Shown in pieces: positions 52,961 to 63,212 of a DNA stretch of 64,000 nt. Positions within the stretch are counted from its first letter, which is position 1. Each line of letters starts with the position of its first letter. Under the pieces are notes generated by a model. It was not told the DNA's origin. It was given only the letters and a program-made list of their open reading frames with translations, and did not search any database. Made by a program: the position numbers and the translations under genes. Source of the stretch: Phytomonas francai (lineage: Eukaryota; Euglenozoa; Kinetoplastea; Trypanosomatida; Trypanosomatidae); NCBI GenBank assembly GCA_001766655.1, contig MJCC01000004.1, forward strand, positions 649,202 through 713,201, written 5' to 3'.

Positions 52961-53343
52961 ATTTCCCCTTTCCTCCCCTCGCCCACAAAGAAAGGAAACT
53001 AAAATCACTTGTACCGTTTACACCTGTTTCCTACTTTGAATCGTAAATGAAAGAAAAATAGGACAGGAAATATACAGGACAACCAACGGAAACAAAGAAA
53101 TCAAATAAAATAATTAGACAACACCTAAATTTCGGAATGCGAAGGGAAAAAGAAAAGGCTTAAAAATGTTTACATGAATCTATAGAAAATAATGCCGTAA
53201 AAGGTGAAAGATGGATATATCTACATATACAACAGTAGCCATACGGAGAATTAAAGACGGATACATCCAATTTAAAAGGGAAAATGCACATTAATTTACC
53301 GTTTAAACAAGAAAAGTTGGGTAAAATGTCAATCTAGCCAATT
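52961..53343. other. Spacer, no gene seen
   Basis: AT-rich sequence. The purine-rich stretch near 52966-52998 (pyrimidine on the sense strand) is a possible splice tract for the small acidic gene. Confidence 0.45.
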
Positions 53344-54063
53344 TTAGCCCCTATCATTTGGAAGAACCACTCCACCTAAGAGATGGTCCGAGGGAATTCG
53401 ACAAAAATGTACCGCAACAACACCCTCTCTTGGCTGCTCTGGGAGCAGCACCCCACCCCGTAGATTATCAATGGGAATATAGTCTGTGTAGCCAAGGAGG
53501 CGACGAGACTCTTTCATGTAATGTCTCGGTAGGGCGTTGTACACGAAACCTGGCTCGCCGTACGGACTTTCTTCAAGACCGAGGGCCCCATGCATATGTC
53601 GTTCGGTGCATTTTCTGCAGAACCTATCCTTGTCAATCAAAGCCCTAGACTTCTTAGATCCAAAAAGATTCTCCGAACCCTTCGCCGCGACATCTTTTAG
53701 GGTGACGTAGGAAGAAGTCACACTCGTTTGATGCGGAAAGCCATAATCGATATCGTCTTCCACGTCCTCTTGGTTGGACCGATCTCGCCTAAACCTCAAA
53801 ATTTCAGCGGCGGAGCGTTTGGCTGAGCCTTGGTTGCTATTAATGGGGGATGGCCCTCCCCGCCATTCGACACAGAACGCAGGGAGGGTCAAACGTGGCT
53901 CCAACTCCCGAGAATTGCGTGCGCATATCGCATTTTCCGTTCTAATGTTTTCCACTTGAGGAAACTTACACGTTTGGTTTCGTGTTACGTCGGTATCATA
54001 CTTTTTCGATCTCGAAAGGTGTTCATCGATGATCTTAATTGCTCTAACAGGAGAAATCGGCAT
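53344..54063 (-). CDS. Unknown protein with CxxC pair
   Basis: I do not recognise this 239-residue protein. It is mostly polar, with a CRKC pair and His residues near the middle (DRFCRKCTERHMHG) that might bind metal. The C-terminus has two similar short segments (NLRGGVLLPEQPREG and HLLGGVVLPNDRG), a possible internal repeat. The frame extends upstream only from a TTG. A splice acceptor AG at 54119-54120 lies between that TTG and the ATG at 54063, which supports the shorter start. Confidence 0.6.
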   Translation of the reverse strand: MPISPVRAIKIIDEHLSRSKKYDTDVTRNQTCKFPQVENIRTENAICARNSRELEPRLTLPAFCVEWRGGPSPINSNQGSAKRSAAEILRFRRDRSNQEDVEDDIDYGFPHQTSVTSSYVTLKDVAAKGSENLFGSKKSRALIDKDRFCRKCTERHMHGALGLEESPYGEPGFVYNALPRHYMKESRRLLGYTDYIPIDNLRGGVLLPEQPREGVVAVHFCRIPSDHLLGGVVLPNDRG

Positions 54064-54616
54064 CTCGTCGGATGCCGTGAAGTGCAAAAACAAATGTGTG
54101 CTGTAAGGTAACGCTTCGCTTAAGTTTGGTTTGATCAAAAAAGCAGACAATAAGAAGAGAGAGTTGACAATATGTAGGGGTTTATATCATCAGAGTGCGA
54201 TAAGAAATTATGGATGATGGGGGGAAGAGTCAAGGGGCTCTGAGTATAGAAAACGTTAAGCAAAGTTTGAGCGAGGCTACAGAAAATAGAGAGGAGATAA
54301 AATGGAAGCAGGTGTCTTAAATAAATATAAATATATTACACAACAGCAGAAGCACATGAAGAAAGAAATAATAATAAAAATGAATCAAACCCACACCAAT
54401 ACGTTATGCGATCTGGTTAAGAATTCAAAAAAAAAAGTGAGAACGGACACCGGTTTAGAGAAGTTTAGAATTTATTTTTCTAAAGTACTCTTGAGGTTCA
54501 AGTATTCCTCAAAAGATCTGGAAAAGGTATCCCCTTTGTGAATATTTTCCCCTCCACCGAGCCCCCATGGGACAAGATCTAGGAGCGTGTTCATTCCTTT
54601 CGAAGGGTATAGATCC
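54064..54616. other. Spacer with splice acceptor
   Basis: Holds the acceptor of the CxxC gene and AT-rich sequence up to the DMC1 stop. No other feature is seen. Confidence 0.45.
54119..54168 (-). promoter_or_regulatory. Probable trans-splice acceptor of the CxxC gene
   Basis: On the minus strand CTCTCTTCTTATTGTCTGC and a T run lead to AG at 54119-54120, 55 nt before the ATG at 54063. Confidence 0.5.
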
Positions 54617-55684
54617 CTATTCGATGACATCGACGATGCCCTGATCGGTGATGCAGTAGGTGCACTCCATCTCTGGCAAGGATGGACTATCGTAGATTTT
54701 GCAGATCCGTTGGTCGCCCCGCCCTTTTCGAAGCGAGAGCCGCGTCGTCGAGGCATGCGCTAAGATGTGGCCCCCCACCGGCTTCTTTGGATCCGCGACG
54801 AACATCGAGGCGCCGCCGGGATCCGCGACGACCTGGTTCGTGATGTACACGACGACGTTGAACTCCTCGGCGATCTTCAAAAGTTGGCTCATCATGCGGC
54901 CGAGTTTCTGCTGCCGCTCCGCGAGCTCGCCGCGGCCGGAGAAGTCGACGCGGAAGAGCCCCGTGATGCTGTCCACGATGAGCAGGCTGAACGGCTCCTC
55001 CGCCATCTTCGCGGCGACCATGGAGAGGAGGTGGAACTGGTGCTCGTGCGTGTACGCGCGGGCGACGAGGATGTTGTCGAGGATCGCCTCCGGATCGAGC
55101 CCAAAACGCACCGCGATCGGGTGGATGCGCTCCGGCCGGAAGGTGCCCTCGGTGTCGACGTACACCGCCTTCCCGTTCCCGCCGCCCATGCGGAGGGGGA
55201 GCTGGCAGGTCACGCAGAGCGTGTGCGCGATCTGGGTCTTGCCGGTGCGAAACTCCCCAAAGGCCTCCGTGATGGAGCGGCTCTCGATGCCGCCCCCGAG
55301 CAGCTGGTCGAGCGCGGCGCTCCCGGTCGTGATGTGCACCACCAGCGCCCGCTGCTGAAGGCACTCGGTGCCGGTTATGAAGCCGGAGTCAACGAGCTTC
55401 CGCGCAGCGTCGATGATCTTTTCAATTTTGGCCTCCGACAACCCCTTGATCAGGACGAGATCCTTCTTGCACTGCATTTGGATCCCAGGGACAGTGTAGA
55501 TGCCGGCCTGCTTTAGCTTCGCGATGTCTGCCGCGCCGATGCCCTGCTCCGTGAGTCGGTCGATCTCGCAGAGAAGCTGCCCTGTCGACATGGCCGCCTC
55601 GAGGGCCTCCGCGCCGGCCTCCGCGGCCGCCCCCGCGTCCTTCTCCAGCTCCGACTCGGCATACCTTCGACTGAGATGCTGCAT
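54617..55684 (-). CDS. DMC1: DMC1 meiotic recombinase
   Basis: A 355-residue RecA/RAD51-family strand-exchange protein. Residues about 45-105 form the helix-hairpin-helix N-domain, with GIQM and [11 protein letters not shown]. Walker A is GEFRTGKT (143-150) and Walker B is LLIVD (234-238), followed by the [18 protein letters not shown] segment and [28 protein letters not shown] (not ITEMFGEF) and GGHILAHAS with SLRKGRG are DMC1-like rather than RAD51-like. The N-terminus is slightly extended and Ala/Glu-rich (about 11-31); Met32 is an alternative start. It is complete with all catalytic motifs. Confidence 0.9.
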   Translation of the reverse strand: MQHLSRRYAESELEKDAGAAAEAGAEALEAAMSTGQLLCEIDRLTEQGIGAADIAKLKQAGIYTVPGIQMQCKKDLVLIKGLSEAKIEKIIDAARKLVDSGFITGTECLQQRALVVHITTGSAALDQLLGGGIESRSITEAFGEFRTGKTQIAHTLCVTCQLPLRMGGGNGKAVYVDTEGTFRPERIHPIAVRFGLDPEAILDNILVARAYTHEHQFHLLSMVAAKMAEEPFSLLIVDSITGLFRVDFSGRGELAERQQKLGRMMSQLLKIAEEFNVVVYITNQVVADPGGASMFVADPKKPVGGHILAHASTTRLSLRKGRGDQRICKIYDSPSLPEMECTYCITDQGIVDVIE

Positions 55685-56234
55685 GCCGCTAGGCCCTTCT
55701 GCGCCCCTCCTCCGACGAACTCCCTCGCGGATCCCGAAGTAAAATCTCGCGCCGTCTGCTGCTCCGCTTTATCAAATAACACGTCGAGAGCGAGTCAAAT
55801 TTTTCAGACTCGACTCTTCTTGGAAGCCTATCCGAAATGATGTGTGTGTGAGTATGTGTGTATGTGTGTATGTGTGTCTTTGCATGCGGTCTCCTCTTTC
55901 GAACTTATAGGAAAGGTACACAAGTTTGCGCAAAAAAAAAGAGTTTCTTTGATAAGAAAAAGACAACAAAGTCTCTACTATTTTTCACCATTTTGAAAAA
56001 ATCCATCCATGTCTACTCATATATAGAGAGAAACACGTAGAAATATTACTTCGCATATATTCTATATTTTCCATTATATTACTAAAAGGACTTCCTTAAA
56101 TTTCAACGAGTTCTCATGTCGCCTACGTAAGATTACTTAGAATGATAATAAATTGCGCTATATTGATTAGTTTTAAAGTGACAAATCTGTAGACCTTCGC
56201 ATAAAATCAAAATATTTAAAAAAAATTACAAACT

Positions 56235-56295
<61 letters not shown>

Positions 56296-56369
56296 AGAGA
56301 GAGAGATATTTAGATATAATGGATTAAAATCATGAAATTCTATTTGTATTTCCTTTCCCACTCTCCCCA
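55685..56369. other. AT-rich spacer with compound microsatellite
   Basis: About 685 bp. A GT-rich stretch lies near 55840-55880 and the CA/TA/GA microsatellite at 56235-56306. No credible gene; the 65-codon frames here only read through the repeats. Confidence 0.5.
56235..56306. repeat. Compound microsatellite (CA)n(TA)n(GA)n
   Basis: Thirteen CA units, then sixteen TA units, then a short GA run. The arrangement mirrors the repeat at 1165-1214. Confidence 0.9.
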
Positions 56370-57506
56370 TTATACTGTCTGCTGCGACATCAAGTGCAAC
56401 AAATCGAAGAACTTCTGCGTGTACACGTTGATAAAAACTGGCATGAAAGATGCAGCTGTCAGCTTGGTTATCTTCCGGCGCAAATCGCCAAACGCCGCTT
56501 GCACATATCGATCATGAGCATACCGTGTCTTAATATATTGAATATAGATCAACGTATAGAAGGCCCCGGTGGTCAGCATGATGGGAAAAGTTACCACCGC
56601 CTCGAAGGACGCAGCCATAATCAAAATGTTGAAGCGATTCGCCTCACCACTCCTAAAGTAAGGCCATAACCTACCCTGCAAAGATCCCACCCACGCGAAG
56701 ATTTTAACCCTATGGTTCAACAGCTCCACTAGGTCGTAAAGAAAAGTAAACGCCCCCATAAACAGTTGTGGTGGAACTTGTAAAAGTAACGCGGCGACGC
56801 AAATAGTGAGCAAAAGCATCGAAAAGTGATGCGCCAAGGCCCTGAGGTCATCCATCTTTCGAGGAATCATATTTCTGAGGTATAGGTTCAGCCCATGCTG
56901 AAGAATGAGCATGCTGAGGAGGACGCGCCAAATGAAGGGCGACAATGCCGGCTTTAGTAGGCTGCTGAAGGTGAATAAAATGTTAAAAACGAACACTATA
57001 AGCGCGACAACCGCCCCAGCATCGCTTATTGGTGCGGAGGTGAACTCGCCACCACAAAGAGGTGGGAGGGGAGCCCCATTCATCATTACATTAGGAGCTG
57101 ACGATGCAGATGAAGAGGGTGTGTGTTGCGCCGAATGTCTCGCGTCTAGCAGCTCGTCCAGAATTCTTAGGCTGTTCTTCACACCTTGGTTGTTTGGATC
57201 TAGGCCTAGGGCCACCTTGTACTCAGCACTCGCCTCCTCCAGCTTTCGCTGAGCCCACAATGCGGTAGCTATACGGACGTGAGCCTTTGCGCTATCTTTG
57301 ATCGATATCGACCTCTTCGCATCACGAATGGCCTCATCGTATTGTTTCAGCTCGTGGTGCGCGGCGGCACGGTTGCTGTAGTAAACGAAGTTTGACGGGT
57401 CGTTTTCGATCGCTTGGGTGTATAAAATAATGGCTTCCTCGAACTTCTTTGCCGCAAACGCCTTGTTGCCGTTAATTCTGAATTCCTCAGCAAGAGATTC
57501 CGTCAT
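56370..57506 (-). CDS. TPR protein fused to a TMEM33/Pom33-like membrane domain
   Basis: A 378-residue protein. Residues 1-120 are three tetratricopeptide repeats of the Hsp70/Hsp90 co-chaperone clamp type (NGNKAFAAKKFEEAIILYTQAI, NRAAAHHELKQYDEAIRDAK, RIATALWAQRKLEEASAEYK). After a Ser/Pro linker, residues about 165-370 hold four or more hydrophobic helices ending in YIKTRYAHDRYVQAAFGDLR and a basic helix, resembling TMEM33/Pom33. That family sits in the ER and at nuclear pores. The protein is probably an ER membrane receptor for chaperones. The TPR part is certain; the TMEM33 relationship is inferred from helix layout and the tail motif. Confidence 0.75.
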   Translation of the reverse strand: MTESLAEEFRINGNKAFAAKKFEEAIILYTQAIENDPSNFVYYSNRAAAHHELKQYDEAIRDAKRSISIKDSAKAHVRIATALWAQRKLEEASAEYKVALGLDPNNQGVKNSLRILDELLDARHSAQHTPSSSASSAPNVMMNGAPLPPLCGGEFTSAPISDAGAVVALIVFVFNILFTFSSLLKPALSPFIWRVLLSMLILQHGLNLYLRNMIPRKMDDLRALAHHFSMLLLTICVAALLLQVPPQLFMGAFTFLYDLVELLNHRVKIFAWVGSLQGRLWPYFRSGEANRFNILIMAASFEAVVTFPIMLTTGAFYTLIYIQYIKTRYAHDRYVQAAFGDLRRKITKLTAASFMPVFINVYTQKFFDLLHLMSQQTV

Positions 57507-58023
57507 TTTTTTTGGCTCGATAGATTAAAAGTGGCAAATGCGTTAATTTTATCTACTTCTTTGTCTTTATTCAACAAAGTTTTCAGGGGCTATGATCTTT
57601 TTTTGACTTCTCTGTTATTCTTAAAAGCGACTTCAAAGAGCATAGAGAGGTACATGAACATATATAAAAAAATGGTAAAACCATTGTTTTTCAGACAGTT
57701 ATAAATATATACAAGCACTGTAGAGCGGATGTTCTGCGGTACGCGTTAAGTTGTTCGTCGTGACTGTTCTTTAATTTCATCATACAAAAAAAAAAAAAGT
57801 ATACCCAGACTAATTGAGTGTTCTTTGTACATCTGTTTCCCTTACGCAAGCACTGTATATTTCTCATGGAAAAAATTTACATCTTAAATTGTAGCAAACT
57901 TATTTAAAAGGAAAAGGAGGGTTCCAAATTTTTACGTTGGACGACTCTACTAGACAATGATTCACTATTCAAAGAATAAAATGGTCATGCATGAGCAACG
58001 GCTGAACCACATCCTCACTGCGT
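57507..58023. other. Spacer, no gene seen
   Basis: AT-rich sequence with A runs near 57785. Nothing else is recognisable. Confidence 0.5.
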
Positions 58024-61000
58024 TTATTTCAAAATATCTCTTTGCGTTTGTCGAATAGATGGAAGGCTAGTGGCTGTACGTTGGCTTGAGGTATCCGCTG
58101 CTACAACAGGGCTCCTTCCAAAGAGCTTGTTGTAATTCTCCTCTCGATTAATAAGCTCCAACTTGTATACTTGCAAGTCGTGTTGGGCCTTTCTGAGTGC
58201 TTTATCCTTTTCATGGTTTGATTTTGTTAGTTGGTTGATGTAATTGACGTCCTCAGGACGGGACTCACGATAGTTATATTTGTGTTGAAGTTCTTCGTAG
58301 CTTTCCTTCAACTGCGCGATCTGCATTTCGTAGGTACGCCGCTCAGTCTCAAGCTCTAGAAGAGCCTTATCCGAGAGTCGTTTGTGCTCATAAACTAACA
58401 GATTTAGCTGCCTGTCGTGTTCATCCTCAGCGCGCCGCATCGCCTCCAAGTGTTCACGCCTCACCTGAGCGAGAGTCTCTTCAGCCTTACGCTGATCCTT
58501 TTGCATCTGTTCCGCCGCATCAATGAGCCCCTTTTCCGCCCCTTCCAGTTTTCGCTTCACGAGCTCCACCTCTTGCTCGGTGTTTTGCAGTTTATCTGTG
58601 GCGCGTGCGAGCTCACGCTCGTACTCCGATATGACGCCGTCCTTCGCGCTTCGCAGCTCACCCAGCTGGGCCTCGAGCTCCCTTGCGCAGTGCGCCTCTC
58701 GCTCACGGCACTCGCTCTCCGCCCTCTGCTGAACCTCGTCGAGGTGCGTGCGCCACCCCGCCGCCTCCCGCTCCACCCGCTCCGCGGCGACGCGCTCGAG
58801 GTGCTCCACCTCCCGCGCGTGCTCGGCCGCCGCGGCCTCCGCCGCCTCGCGCATCGTTTGCACCTCCCGCGCGTGGGCCTGCCGCTCCCGCGCGAGTTCG
58901 GCCGCGCGCTCGAGGTCGGCGCCCTCTCGGAGGGCCCGCAGCGCCGCCGCGTGCTCGCCCTCCCGCGCCTGCGAGGCCGCCCGCAGGCCCTCCGCGGCCT
59001 CCTCGAGCCGCCGCACCTCCGCCCGCGCGTCGGCCTTGCCCTGCTCGCCCGCCGAACGCAGGTCGTCGAGCTCCGACTCGAGACGCCTCAGCTGCGCCGA
59101 GAGCGCGCCCTGGGCACTTTCGGCCTCCGCCTTGACCTCCTCAAGCGCGCGAGCAGCCTCCGCGCGGAGCTTCTGCAGCTCCCCTGCGTGCTCTTCGGCG
59201 GACAAAGCCAGGCGGCGCTCGGCAGCCTCCCGCTGACTCTCTAGCATCGCCACGTGCGAGCGGTGCTGCTCCGCCACCTCCTGCAGACGCCTCTCCAAGT
59301 CTTCCTCGACCTTGTGCCTTTCTTCCTCAAGGCGACGCCGCAGCGCCTCCTGCTCATCGCTGAATTTGCACTCCCTCTCACTTAATGCGCGGCGAACGGC
59401 GTCAAGCTCCGTCTCGCCTTTCTCAGTCAGGGAAGATACCATATCGCGCAGTCGAGTGATTTCAGCGTCGTCCTTTCGATGCTGCTCCGACATCTCGTCC
59501 TGGTGCCGACGATGCTCGACTTCTAATGCGTCGTATTTTTGCTGAATGGCATCCCGCTCCTGATGAAGGGTGGCCTGCTGAACCTGAAGAGCGTCCTTCT
59601 CTTTCTGGATCTCCACAAGTCTATTTTGAAGGGTGTCATATCTTTCACCGTTCTGCTTCTCTAAAAGTGTGGTTCGGCTTCGCTGGACCTCCTCACTTTC
59701 GTGAAGCTGCTTTTGAAAATTAAGCTTCATTTCCTCCATTTCCTTTTGGCAGCGCTCTAGCACCGATGCGGCGAATTCCTGAGAATACTGCTCAGCACGC
59801 CTCAGAGCCTCCTCGTGGGACTTACTTAGCGCACGCATGGACTCCGCGTTCTGAGATTTAAGCAATTCCATCTCCTTTTTAGCCTCTTCTAATGCCAACT
59901 CGAGCTGAGTAATACCCGAACTCCTATCCTGCATCGAAGAGAAGAGTGACACGCGCTGTTTCTCCAACTCATCGTTAATGGAACGCAGCTCCTCGTGCTG
60001 TTTGCGCAGTTCCCTGAGATCACTCTCAGCTGTGACCTTCTGCGACATTGCAACTTCAAGGTGATTCTTCGCGTTGACGCAGTCAGAGGACAGCTTCTCG
60101 ACTTGCCGCTGAGCCTCTTTTAAACTCTGCCGCGTTTTTTCTAGTTCTTGGCCCGCATCGGATCTCTCCTTCGTCATGAGTTCTAGCTGTTTCTGTAAAC
60201 TTTCCTCCCTACCCTCTGCGGTGTCCAAGTTTTCGGATATTTTATTCAGCCGCTGCTGAAGTCCCTCATTTGTAGTTTCCAACACCAACCGGCGTGCTTC
60301 TAGCTGGGATAGTTGTTCCTTAACTCCACTCAGCTCCCTTTCTAATGTACTTGTTTTACCCATCTCAGTCAGCAGCTGTTTGCTTTTGGCACCCAGCTGT
60401 GCATCGGATGTGCTTTTTGCAGATTCCAGTTCTTGCTCTAGGGCTTTAACCTGGAGTTCCCATTCTGCACGCAGTTTATTCACCATCGTATCCCGTATAT
60501 CCATCTGCTCCACCAGCATCGACTTGTACCGATCATTGTACTCCTTCACTAAATTGCTAACCTCTAGATCCTTTGCCTCCCGAAGCTTGGTCAATTCCTC
60601 CTGCTTTACAATGCTACTTTCTTCTTGAATTTTATTCAACCTACGCTCGTAGTTCTCTTTTGCTGCTTCCGCTGCTGCTGTGATTCGCTCAAGTTTATCA
60701 GCAAACGCGTCTCGAGCCTCGTTTACGGCAGATTGATAATCAACCTCAACACTGCGCACCGTCTCGGTCTTGTCCTTCTCCGCCTGTTTAATTTTGGCGA
60801 CCGCGGCCTCCACCTGTTTGGCACACTCCTGTTGTAGGTGTTGGATCTCATTTTCATGGCATTGAGCCAGCCACTTGATCCGTTCCTCACTGTCTTCATT
60901 TCGGCAGTTAAGAGTATAGACGACTTTGGTGAGTTGTGCTATCTTCTTGCATATTTTAAAGTCCCAACTCTCCGCATGGGTACGCGGTAATGCCGACCCC

Positions 61001-61026
61001 GAGGCCGATGTGAGCTTGGTGGCCAT
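58024..61026 (-). CDS. FAM184-like coiled-coil protein
   Basis: A 1000-residue protein that is almost entirely coiled coil (about 55-960). The N-terminal non-coil stretch, FKICKKIAQLTKVVYTLN at about 23-41, matches the conserved start of animal FAM184A/B (KKIAQLTKVIYALN). A conserved-looking tail NYNKLFGRSP lies near 970. FAM184 proteins are poorly understood but have been linked to cilia and centrosomes, so a flagellum or basal-body role is possible. The central coil (about 610-785) is coded by a GC-rich block with Ala/Arg/Glu-biased composition, while the flanks have ordinary codon use. No nucleotide-binding motif is present. Confidence 0.75.
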   Translation of the reverse strand: MATKLTSASGSALPRTHAESWDFKICKKIAQLTKVVYTLNCRNEDSEERIKWLAQCHENEIQHLQQECAKQVEAAVAKIKQAEKDKTETVRSVEVDYQSAVNEARDAFADKLERITAAAEAAKENYERRLNKIQEESSIVKQEELTKLREAKDLEVSNLVKEYNDRYKSMLVEQMDIRDTMVNKLRAEWELQVKALEQELESAKSTSDAQLGAKSKQLLTEMGKTSTLERELSGVKEQLSQLEARRLVLETTNEGLQQRLNKISENLDTAEGREESLQKQLELMTKERSDAGQELEKTRQSLKEAQRQVEKLSSDCVNAKNHLEVAMSQKVTAESDLRELRKQHEELRSINDELEKQRVSLFSSMQDRSSGITQLELALEEAKKEMELLKSQNAESMRALSKSHEEALRRAEQYSQEFAASVLERCQKEMEEMKLNFQKQLHESEEVQRSRTTLLEKQNGERYDTLQNRLVEIQKEKDALQVQQATLHQERDAIQQKYDALEVEHRRHQDEMSEQHRKDDAEITRLRDMVSSLTEKGETELDAVRRALSERECKFSDEQEALRRRLEEERHKVEEDLERRLQEVAEQHRSHVAMLESQREAAERRLALSAEEHAGELQKLRAEAARALEEVKAEAESAQGALSAQLRRLESELDDLRSAGEQGKADARAEVRRLEEAAEGLRAASQAREGEHAAALRALREGADLERAAELARERQAHAREVQTMREAAEAAAAEHAREVEHLERVAAERVEREAAGWRTHLDEVQQRAESECREREAHCARELEAQLGELRSAKDGVISEYERELARATDKLQNTEQEVELVKRKLEGAEKGLIDAAEQMQKDQRKAEETLAQVRREHLEAMRRAEDEHDRQLNLLVYEHKRLSDKALLELETERRTYEMQIAQLKESYEELQHKYNYRESRPEDVNYINQLTKSNHEKDKALRKAQHDLQVYKLELINREENYNKLFGRSPVVAADTSSQRTATSLPSIRQTQRDILK

Positions 61027-61492
61027 AATAAATCAGTAATATCAGCAGAAAAGCAAAGAAGAAGACCAGTAACGAAACCACGTAGATACAATTTTACGTT
61101 ATCAAAGTCGTTTAATTTGTTGGGAATGAGTGCTAACGCTTGCCCCAAGGTGCGAGGTACGAAAGTGGGGTATGTCTATTTAAGGGTGTAAAAAAAAGCC
61201 TTCGCTACGAAAACGCCAACTGTCAAATCAAAAGCATGAAATAATAATACTTAATAAGGGAAACTAAATGAAAGCTTATGAAGAGAACACGAAAAGCTTA
61301 AAGCAGCCAATAAGAAACCCACATGAACCAAACGATGATGACGAAGCGGTCATACCTTTAGTAAAGGGAAAAGTACGAGGAAAAGAAATGACTTCGGAAA
61401 ATGTTAAGTTATTAACTTAGAAAAGAGCGAACAATCCCTAAATCAACATGCGTCTGATAAGACGCATTTTAAATTGGATTCCATTATTACTA
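61027..61492. other. Spacer, no gene seen
   Basis: Mixed-composition leader of the FAM184-like gene followed by AT-rich sequence. No clear pyrimidine tract with AG could be chosen. Confidence 0.45.
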
Positions 61493-62536
61493 TTACGACG
61501 TGAAAACCAACCCCTGTTTGACAGCTCCACTGTGGATATCATATTGACAATTGAACATCATGTGAAATTGGTTGGCACCCCGAACCTCCCCACCGAATGG
61601 AAGCTCTAAATTAATCCTCAACTTATTTAATCCTTTGAGTGAAGCCACCAACTTCGACCCAGTTAAGAAGCTCTTGGAGCAGCCGATGTTGAGAGAAGTA
61701 TTCATGCCCTCGCGGCCCTCCTTGTACTCGAGTTCGATAGCTGCATCCATATTTTGGCCCCAATCAAAGGACGTAGCTGCCAACCTCCATGTACCTTTGC
61801 TCGGGGTCCATTCCGCCATGAGAGACGCATTTTTATTCGGTGTCGTGAAAGACGCAGCATGAGAAAGCACGGAGGCGTGAGTGTTAGGGTCCAGTTGCAG
61901 GGTGCTACCGAGGTAGAAGCCCCGGATGATGCGCTGGACGTGGCTCATGGTGAAGGATTGGTCCTTGATGTACTGCAGCTGCGAGCAGCCGCCAGAGAGC
62001 CAGGGGTACTGCAGCATGGCGAAGACGGTACCCTGGCAAAGACCCTGCTGCTTCTGTGCCATGAATTGCGATACTAGCATCGCGCCCGTGCTGGAGACCC
62101 GCTGGTACATGAGCTGGTACCGGTTTAGCGTATTCCACGAGGCAGCTACGATATCCGAGAAGCCGTTCATCTGAAGGTTAATCTCCCAGTGAGACATCTG
62201 CGGGTTGACGAGGCACCACTTAGTGGAGACCAGGGTGTTCTGCAGGTTGCGGCCGACGTTCAGATTGAGACCCTCTTGGATGTCGTTGTTGTTTCCCTCC
62301 AGGAGAATGTTCTGAACTTTCTGGAACAGATTGTCGTAGGTGACAACTTTGTGGGGAACGAGTGGACCCTCTTTTGCAGAATCAGACAGCTTCTTTTCAA
62401 ATACCTCACGACGCTTCAGCGCGGAGTCGTCAGCCTCCAAAGGCTTTTCGGCGTCTATGACCATACGCCCAGACTTCTTTGGCGCCTCCGTTTTCTCCGC
62501 TTCGGCAGGGGATCCCTTCAACCATTCCTTCAACAT
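61493..62536 (-). CDS. ATOM40: TOM40-family outer-membrane translocase (ATOM40-like)
   Basis: A 347-residue protein with a polar N-terminus of about 65 residues and then alternating beta strands to the end, as in the 19-strand porin/TOM40 barrel. Trypanosomatids use a highly diverged TOM40, called ATOM40, as the main mitochondrial protein-import pore, and the length fits. Landmarks are the start of the barrel at DIQEGLNLNVGRNLQNT and the last strand with a Gly-hydrophobic-Phe end, a plausible beta-signal (SGAVKQGLVF). The neighbour downstream on the map, proteasome alpha, matches the order I remember in T. brucei, which adds support. The sequence is too diverged for certainty by eye. Confidence 0.7.
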   Translation of the reverse strand: MLKEWLKGSPAEAEKTEAPKKSGRMVIDAEKPLEADDSALKRREVFEKKLSDSAKEGPLVPHKVVTYDNLFQKVQNILLEGNNNDIQEGLNLNVGRNLQNTLVSTKWCLVNPQMSHWEINLQMNGFSDIVAASWNTLNRYQLMYQRVSSTGAMLVSQFMAQKQQGLCQGTVFAMLQYPWLSGGCSQLQYIKDQSFTMSHVQRIIRGFYLGSTLQLDPNTHASVLSHAASFTTPNKNASLMAEWTPSKGTWRLAATSFDWGQNMDAAIELEYKEGREGMNTSLNIGCSKSFLTGSKLVASLKGLNKLRINLELPFGGEVRGANQFHMMFNCQYDIHSGAVKQGLVFTS

Positions 62537-63212
62537 TTTAAGCCTAATTTAGGTCAAATTTATGCTTCGATAATTTAAAAACACTACTAATCTATTCACA
62601 AAATAAATGTGATAGAGTAGGGGGGGGGGGGGGAAGAAGAAAAAAAAAACGGAAAGGAAGCTTATGAAAATATTTTCAGGTTCCATTCTGATAACATTCT
62701 TTTTTTTTTAAGCCCCCGATTGTCAAAAAATAAAAATCAAATTACACATCGAAGGCTTTACTATATAGATATATATAAATAATAATAATAATAATAATAA
62801 CTCAGTAATTAGTATGCCGAAATAAATTGGTATGCCGTTGTTAGCCCACCCTATTTTGTGATTATCCATAGCTTTCCCTTTTTCGAGGGTTCTAATAGGA
62901 CTAAAAGACATCCAGCATATCAGGTCTAATACATTGTTTCTTTGTTTACCAATATCAAGTCATTTTATTTCCGCTAGATCGCAGCATATTTATACCCACA
63001 CACGTACCACACAGAGGTACACATAAAAAAAAAAACGCAATTCGACGTAATAGAGCTAATGCCAAGAACAAAGAAAAGATTGATTCATGCTCTCTTTTGC
63101 TCCCTCGCCGCAGTGTACCGAACAAACCAAAAGTTCGCCTTTTTCAAGAGTAAAATAAAGTTTCCTTACCGCAATCATTCTTTTACCCCTTCCTAGATTA
63201 CCCAACTGTGAT
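62537..63212. other. Spacer with ATOM40 splice acceptor and repeats
   Basis: Contains the ATOM40 acceptor, 14 G at 62620-62633, TA-rich sequence and an (AAT)n repeat at about 62778-62801. No credible gene. Confidence 0.5.
62592..62660 (-). promoter_or_regulatory. Probable trans-splice acceptor of ATOM40
   Basis: On the minus strand a pyrimidine tract of about 45 nt, including T10 and C14 runs (62616-62660), leads to the first AG at 62592-62593. The predicted leader is 55 nt. Confidence 0.5.
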
